From positions 81,456 through 116,073 of the forward strand of contig PKYQ01000010.1 in NCBI GenBank assembly GCA_003133685.1: a DNA stretch of 34,618 nt. Reading direction: 5' to 3'. Source of the stretch: Acidimicrobiaceae bacterium. GTDB taxonomy: Bacteria; Actinomycetota; Acidimicrobiia; Acidimicrobiales; RAAP-2. Below are positions 31,079 through 34,618 of this stretch, piece by piece. The notes under the pieces are model-generated. The model worked only from the letters and a program-made list of their open reading frames with translations, was not told where the DNA came from and did no database searches. A program made the translations under genes and the position numbers. Position 1 is the first letter of the stretch. Every line of letters starts with the position of its first letter.

Positions 31079-32803
31079 ATGTCTATGTCCTTTGCCGCGC
31101 TCGGCGTGCCGTCCAATCTGGTCGAACACTTGAAACAACGCGGCATTACCGAAGCCTTCCCCATTCAAGAGGCCGCGCTTCCTGACGCACTTGCCGGACG
31201 CGACGTCGTCGGCAAGGCGGTCACCGGCTCGGGCAAGACCCTGGCCTTCGGACTGCCCCTGATGGCACGCCTCACCAAGGCCCGTCCTCGCAAGCCCGTC
31301 GCCCTCGTGCTCGTGCCCACGCGCGAACTGGCCGCCCAGGTCCAAAAGGAATTGGCCCAGCTCACCGACGACCACGGTCGTCGCGTGATCTGCATTTATG
31401 GCGGCACCTCGTACAACGTCGCCCGAAAGGCCCTCAACTTCGGCGTCGACGTCGTCGTCGCCTGCCCCGGCCGCCTCGAGGACATGCTCGAACAGGGCGC
31501 CCTCGATCTTTCGTCCGTGACGACGGTCGTCGTGGACGAAGCCGACCGCATGGCCGACATGGGTTTCTTGCCGTGCGTACGTCGAATCGTCGGGGCCACG
31601 CCTCGCGATCGCCACGTGATGTTGTTCTCGGCCACGATGGGTCCGGACGTCAAGTCGCTCGTCAAGGAGTTCACCCACGACGCCGTGATCCACGACGTCG
31701 TGGGCGACGAAGCCCCCAATGACGTCGACCACTACTTCTGGCGCGTGGCGCGCGAACAGCGCCCCCAGATCACGGCCGACATCGTCGAAGAGTACGAGCG
31801 AGCACTCGTGTTCACCCGCACCAAGCACGGCGCTGACCGGTTGGCCCGCCAACTCGAAGAGCGCGGCATTTCGGCCGTGCCCCTGCACGGTGACCGCACG
31901 CAGGCTCAGCGCGAGCGAGCACTTCGCAGTGTGAAGAACGGCCAGGTTCAGGTCTTGGTCGCGACTGACGTCGCCGCGCGCGGTATCCACATCGAACTAC
32001 TTCCCGTCGTCATTCACTACGACCCACCGGCGCAGGCGACCGACTACTTGCACCGCTCTGGTCGCACCGGTCGCGCCGGCGCCACCGGCGCCGTCATCTC
32101 CCTCGTCGGAGAGGACGTCATCGGGCAGGTGAAGCGACTACAGAAGGCCCTCGGCATCGAGACCTCCATCGAACGTCGCGAAGACGCGCCGGCGATCCGT
32201 CTGGGCGCCGTCGACGACGCCGTGGCCGCGGAACGTTTGGACGACCGTGGTGGCAAGGGCCGCTCCGAGCGTTCCACCCCGCGCGAGCGCGAGCACGGTC
32301 CGCGTGGATTCGAGCGCGGCGCGCGAAGCGACCGCAGTTTCTCCGATCGCGGTCCGCGACCCGAGCGAAGCACCACGCGCTCGCGTCCCGAGCGAGGCTT
32401 CTCCGATCGACCGGAACGCGCACCGCGTGTCGAGCGATCATTCGCCGATCGAGCTCCGCGACCCGAACGAAACGATCGGGCTCCTCGCGCCGAGCGAGTT
32501 TTCACTGATCGAGCACCACGTCCCGATCGCTCAAACGTGCGTGACGCGCACTTCTCCAAGGGCGCCAGCCCGGCGCGTGGCAGTGAAGCGGTCGTGAGCT
32601 TCTTCAACGACGCGAAGGGTTTCGGTTTCGCCAGCGATGACAAGGGCGACGATCTGTTCATTCACTTCTCGAACATCGTGGGAGACGGATTCAAGTCACT
32701 CGCCCAAGGACAGAAGATCACCTTCGAAGAGGCCAGTGGTCCCAAGGGACGTGAGGCTCGTAACGTACGCGCCGTCAGTGGCGGCCGCGAGCGTCGTCGC
32801 TAA
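31079..32803 (+). CDS. DEAD-box RNA helicase with C-terminal cold-shock domain
   Basis: 574-residue RNA helicase. Core (about 1-370): Q-motif region FPIQEAALP, motif I AVTGSGKT, PTRELAAQ, CPGRLEDML, motif II DEAD, motif III SAT, LVFTRTKHGADRLA, ATDVAARGIHI and motif VI HRSGRTGRAG. Then a disordered Arg-rich linker (about 380-500) with repeats of the form F-(S/A/T)-DR-(A/G)-PR-(P/A/V)-(E/D)-R. The C-terminus (about 503-568) is a cold-shock OB fold with KGFGFA (RNP1) and DLFIHF (RNP2). AGGAG lies 4 bases before the ATG at 31079; ATG at 31085 is possible. An open frame back to 30995 is rejected because that ATG is too close to the -10 box. Likely role: RNA unwinding or ribosome assembly, perhaps in the cold. 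Confidence 0.93.
   Translation: MSMSFAALGVPSNLVEHLKQRGITEAFPIQEAALPDALAGRDVVGKAVTGSGKTLAFGLPLMARLTKARPRKPVALVLVPTRELAAQVQKELAQLTDDHGRRVICIYGGTSYNVARKALNFGVDVVVACPGRLEDMLEQGALDLSSVTTVVVDEADRMADMGFLPCVRRIVGATPRDRHVMLFSATMGPDVKSLVKEFTHDAVIHDVVGDEAPNDVDHYFWRVAREQRPQITADIVEEYERALVFTRTKHGADRLARQLEERGISAVPLHGDRTQAQRERALRSVKNGQVQVLVATDVAARGIHIELLPVVIHYDPPAQATDYLHRSGRTGRAGATGAVISLVGEDVIGQVKRLQKALGIETSIERREDAPAIRLGAVDDAVAAERLDDRGGKGRSERSTPREREHGPRGFERGARSDRSFSDRGPRPERSTTRSRPERGFSDRPERAPRVERSFADRAPRPERNDRAPRAERVFTDRAPRPDRSNVRDAHFSKGASPARGSEAVVSFFNDAKGFGFASDDKGDDLFIHFSNIVGDGFKSLAQGQKITFEEASGPKGREARNVRAVSGGRERRR
32320..32540 (+). repeat. Degenerate repeats encoding the helicase linker
   Basis: Five imperfect copies of a unit of about 10-13 codons encode F-S-D-R-G-P-R-P-E-R-like peptides: FSDRGPRPER, FSDRPERAPRVER, FADRAPRPER, NDRAPRAER and FTDRAPRPDR. 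The high Arg with alternating acidic residues suggests an RNA-binding or condensate-forming linker. Confidence 0.75.
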
Positions 32804-32814
32804 TATCGCAATTC

Positions 32815-33186
32815 ATGTCTGAGAAGCCACTCGTCGATCCACACCTCGGTCCGGCCCCCGATGACCTCTTGATTGAGGATCTCATCGTGGGTACCGGCGA
32901 GGAAGCCACGCCCGGTCGTCGCGCCGTCGTTCATTACGTCGGTGTCGGTGTCACGAGTGGCGAAGAATTCGACGCCTCCTGGAACCGCGGCGACACCTTC
33001 GAGTTCCCGCTCGGTGCCGGTCACGTCATCAAGGGTTGGGATCAAGGTGTCGTCGGCATGAAAGTTGGCGGACGACGTCGTCTCGTGATCCCAGCGCATT
33101 TGGGCTACGGCGATCAGGGCGCCGGCGGCGTCATCGCACCCGGTGAGACCCTGATCTTCGTCGTCGACTTGCTGGAATTGCGTTAG
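32815..33186 (+). CDS. FKBP-type peptidyl-prolyl cis-trans isomerase
   Basis: 123-residue single-domain FKBP, a proline isomerase aiding protein folding in the cytoplasm (no signal peptide). Family landmarks: VVHYVGV, GEEFDASWNRGDTFEFPLGAGHVIKGWDQGVVGMKVGGRR and LVIPAHLGYGDQGAGGVIAPGETLIFVVDLLEL, with the pocket Tyr, Asp, Phe, Val, Trp and Tyr in place. The ATG is 11 bases after the helicase stop; TAATAT at 32801-32806 overlaps that stop and could be a -10 box for a near-leaderless transcript. The stop is nested with that of the convergent Lon-domain gene (TTAG, 33183-33186). Confidence 0.96.
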   Translation: MSEKPLVDPHLGPAPDDLLIEDLIVGTGEEATPGRRAVVHYVGVGVTSGEEFDASWNRGDTFEFPLGAGHVIKGWDQGVVGMKVGGRRRLVIPAHLGYGDQGAGGVIAPGETLIFVVDLLELR

Positions 33187-33824
33187 TCGAACGGACTGGG
33201 TGACGAGTCAATCGCCACCATTCGCTGATAGTCGCCGTAGCGCTCGCAACAGATCTCGGCGACCAGTCGAAGTCGATCGTTGGGGTCACTCAGGCTCAGG
33301 ACCTTGAACTGATCAAGCGTCGACATCGGCGTCATCGAGCACAACTGCCAACTGCGAATCCACGGGTCGGCGTCCATCTCGCAGTTCGATTGCAGGCATT
33401 CGTCGGCGAAGAGCTCGCTCTGGAGGGCCCGAATCGCGCGAACGGCCGACTCGGTGGACTTCAGTAGCGCCGCCAACACGTTGTCCTCGTCACAGCAGCG
33501 GTCCTTGACATTCGCCCGGGGGTACGGATCGTCATCGAGCCAATTCGCCACTTCGAAGCACTCGACGCCTTCGGCCATGACGACCGTCTGTCCGTTGGGC
33601 AGTACTTGCGCGCCGAGGATCTGCATCAAGGTGCCGACTGACGTACGTTCGTCGAAGCCGCCGACTTCTGAACCGCGCGCTATCAAACAGGTGCCGAAGC
33701 GTTGCTGGGTTTCAATGTCGTTCAGCATCTGGTGGTAGCGAGATTCGAAGACGCATAGTCCAACGACCTGATGCGGGAAAATGACCATACCCAGAGGAAA
33801 CATGGGCAGCACTTGGTCCTTCAC
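33183..33824 (-). CDS. Lon N-terminal (substrate-binding) domain protein
   Basis: 213-residue protein with only the Lon N-terminal domain and no AAA+ or protease part. It opens with LPMFPLGMVIFPHQVVGLCVFESRYHQML, the PUA-like Lon-N hallmark; the middle has GTLMQILGAQVLPNGQTVVMAEGVECFEV, and the C-terminus is helical with several Cys. Stand-alone Lon-N proteins are common in actinobacteria, but their role is unknown; substrate recognition is a guess. The start is the second of two GTG codons, because TAGGGT lies exactly 6 bases upstream, consistent with a leaderless mRNA; the first GTG is at 33827. Confidence 0.88.
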   Translation of the reverse strand: MKDQVLPMFPLGMVIFPHQVVGLCVFESRYHQMLNDIETQQRFGTCLIARGSEVGGFDERTSVGTLMQILGAQVLPNGQTVVMAEGVECFEVANWLDDDPYPRANVKDRCCDEDNVLAALLKSTESAVRAIRALQSELFADECLQSNCEMDADPWIRSWQLCSMTPMSTLDQFKVLSLSDPNDRLRLVAEICCERYGDYQRMVAIDSSPSPFD

Positions 33825-33830
33825 CACTCC

Positions 33831-33836
33831 ACCCTA
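33831..33836 (-). promoter_or_regulatory. -10 box of the leaderless Lon-domain gene
   Basis: TAGGGT on the minus strand ends 6 bases (GGAGTG) before the GTG at 33824, in the 35-base gap after rdgB. Confidence 0.45.
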
Positions 33837-33859
33837 AGGTGAAATCTTCGTGAACGGAC

Positions 33860-34444
33860 TTATCTTCGGGCCAGTTCTTCGCACAGTGCGCGCAGCGCGC
33901 GACCGCGGTGTGACAGGTCGTTCTTCTCTCGCGGCGTCAGTTGCGCCAGGGTCCGTCCTTCGCCTTCGTGGGGCGCGAACACCGGGTCGTATCCAAAGCC
34001 CTGATCACCGGCGCGCGCGAAGGTGATCACGCCTCTAAGTTCGCCCTCCACACAAAACGTCGTTCCGTCGGGGTACGCAACCGCGATGACGGTGACGAAA
34101 CGCGCCGTTCGCGGCGCGGGGATGACGTCCAATTCATCCAACAGTTTGGTCACGTTGTCGTCGTAACTCGCCGTTTCACCCGCGAAGCGCGCACTGCGAA
34201 CTCCGGGCCGACCATTCAACGCGTCGACGAAAAGTCCCGTGTCATCGGCGATCGCGGCCTCACCAGTCGCGCCAACGAGTGCGCGGGCCTTCAACAACGC
34301 GTTCTCTTCGAGGGTGTCGCCGGTCTCTTCGACGTCGGGGATATTCGAGGGCCGCTCCAACAATTCGACGCCGAGCGGCTCGAGGACCGCTCGCATCTCC
34401 TCGGTCTTGTGGGGATTCGCCGTCGCGAGGACGAAAGCCGTCAC
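33860..34444 (-). CDS. rdgB: dITP/XTP pyrophosphatase (RdgB/HAM1 family)
   Basis: 194-residue house-cleaning enzyme that hydrolyses dITP, XTP and ITP to monophosphates. The N-terminal substrate loop is [12 protein letters not shown], followed by [15 protein letters not shown], the catalytic segment [26 protein letters not shown], and the C-terminal [21 protein letters not shown] with LSHRGRAL. The length is normal. GTG at 34444 overlaps the rph stop as GTGA; the rph-rdgB order is a conserved pair in many bacteria. Confidence 0.97.
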   Translation of the reverse strand: MTAFVLATANPHKTEEMRAVLEPLGVELLERPSNIPDVEETGDTLEENALLKARALVGATGEAAIADDTGLFVDALNGRPGVRSARFAGETASYDDNVTKLLDELDVIPAPRTARFVTVIAVAYPDGTTFCVEGELRGVITFARAGDQGFGYDPVFAPHEGEGRTLAQLTPREKNDLSHRGRALRALCEELARR

Positions 34445-34618
34445 GAACGAGGCAACGGCGCACTCGCCAGCACCAGTCGCTGGGCTTCGTGGATCGACGC
34501 GATGCCCGTCGCGGCGAGGTCCAAGAGTTCGTCCAACTCTTCGCGGGTGAAGGCCTCCTGCTCGGCCGTGCCCTGCACCTCGACGAAGCGACCAGCGCCG
34601 GTCATCACGACGTTCATG
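34441..34618 (-). CDS. rph: Ribonuclease PH, C-terminal fragment (runs off the right edge)
   Basis: Only the last 58 residues are inside the window. They read [19 protein letters not shown], then a helix with [20 protein letters not shown], matching the end of RNase PH, which trims tRNA 3' ends phosphorolytically. The stop TGA is shared with the rdgB start in a GTGA overlap. The real start lies beyond position 34618. Confidence 0.93.
   Translation of the reverse strand, partial: MNVVMTGAGRFVEVQGTAEQEAFTREELDELLDLAATGIASIHEAQRLVLASAPLPRS

Noticed and set aside
31061-31990. 309-codon minus-strand frame opposite the helicase core
   Set aside because: Fully antisense to conserved helicase motifs, with no recognisable domain of its own.
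1-34618. CRISPR arrays, insertion sequences, integrases, phage genes, riboswitches
   Set aside because: No regularly spaced direct repeats, transposase or integrase motifs or known riboswitch cores were seen on either strand.

Overview
This 34.6 kb window is GC-rich (roughly 60%), densely packed and chromosomal. It suggests an actinobacterium, most likely of the Acidimicrobiia type. Supporting signs are the DUF3040 gene upstream of mraZ-rsmH-ftsL-ftsI, a WS/DGAT-type acyltransferase, acyl-CoA metabolism genes, oligoribonuclease, and many leaderless starts. The taxonomic placement is inference from gene content and style, not from a marker tree. I see no IS element, phage gene, integrase or CRISPR array.

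Layout. 1-3563 (minus) is the start of the division and cell-wall cluster: mraZ, rsmH, ftsL and a partial ftsI, with a candidate MraZ operator upstream. 3718-5930 (minus) is a tight five-gene operon: DUF3040 membrane protein, half-length ROK protein, an unknown 86-residue protein, HNH nuclease and lipoate-ligase-like protein, each overlapping the next by 4 bases. 6043-12099 holds a low-molecular-weight tyrosine phosphatase, a 14-TM MFS exporter, a nitronate monooxygenase-like flavoprotein, a Fur-family regulator, a two-gene ABC exporter and a nitroreductase. 12096-15930 (minus) is a polar amino-acid-type ABC importer whose last gene is coupled to a CaiB/BaiF CoA-transferase; its composition is lower in GC. 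16028-20127 (minus) has a second MFS exporter and a sulfatase/esterase pair. 20182-23338 (minus) has a CHAD protein, tRNA-Gly, a frameshifted WS/DGAT acyltransferase and dut. 23398-25723 (plus) is orn and an acyl-CoA synthetase. 25720-28097 carries an aldo/keto reductase, a 1-Cys peroxiredoxin and a HAD phosphatase. 28099-30799 (minus) is clpP followed directly by a polysaccharide-type ABC exporter. 30862-33186 (plus) is tRNA-Leu, a DEAD-box helicase fused to a cold-shock domain, and an FKBP. The window ends with a Lon-N-domain protein, rdgB and the 3' end of rph.

Expression style. Genes on the same strand usually overlap by NTGA (mostly GTGA) or by a single base (TAATG, TGATG, TAGTG), implying translational coupling. 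Three convergent pairs share nested stop codons over 4 bases. At least six monocistronic or first-in-operon genes have a TANNNT -10 box exactly 6 bases before the start codon, which is the signature of leaderless mRNAs. No stretch longer than 300 bases lacks a gene; the longest gap is 21121-21353.

The best candidates for something new are the DEAD helicase with an Arg-rich repeat linker and C-terminal cold-shock domain, the clpP/polysaccharide-exporter operon, the importer/CoA-transferase operon, the uncharacterised DUF3040-ROK-86aa-HNH-ligase operon, and a 14-bp hairpin ending at the rsmH ribosome-binding site.
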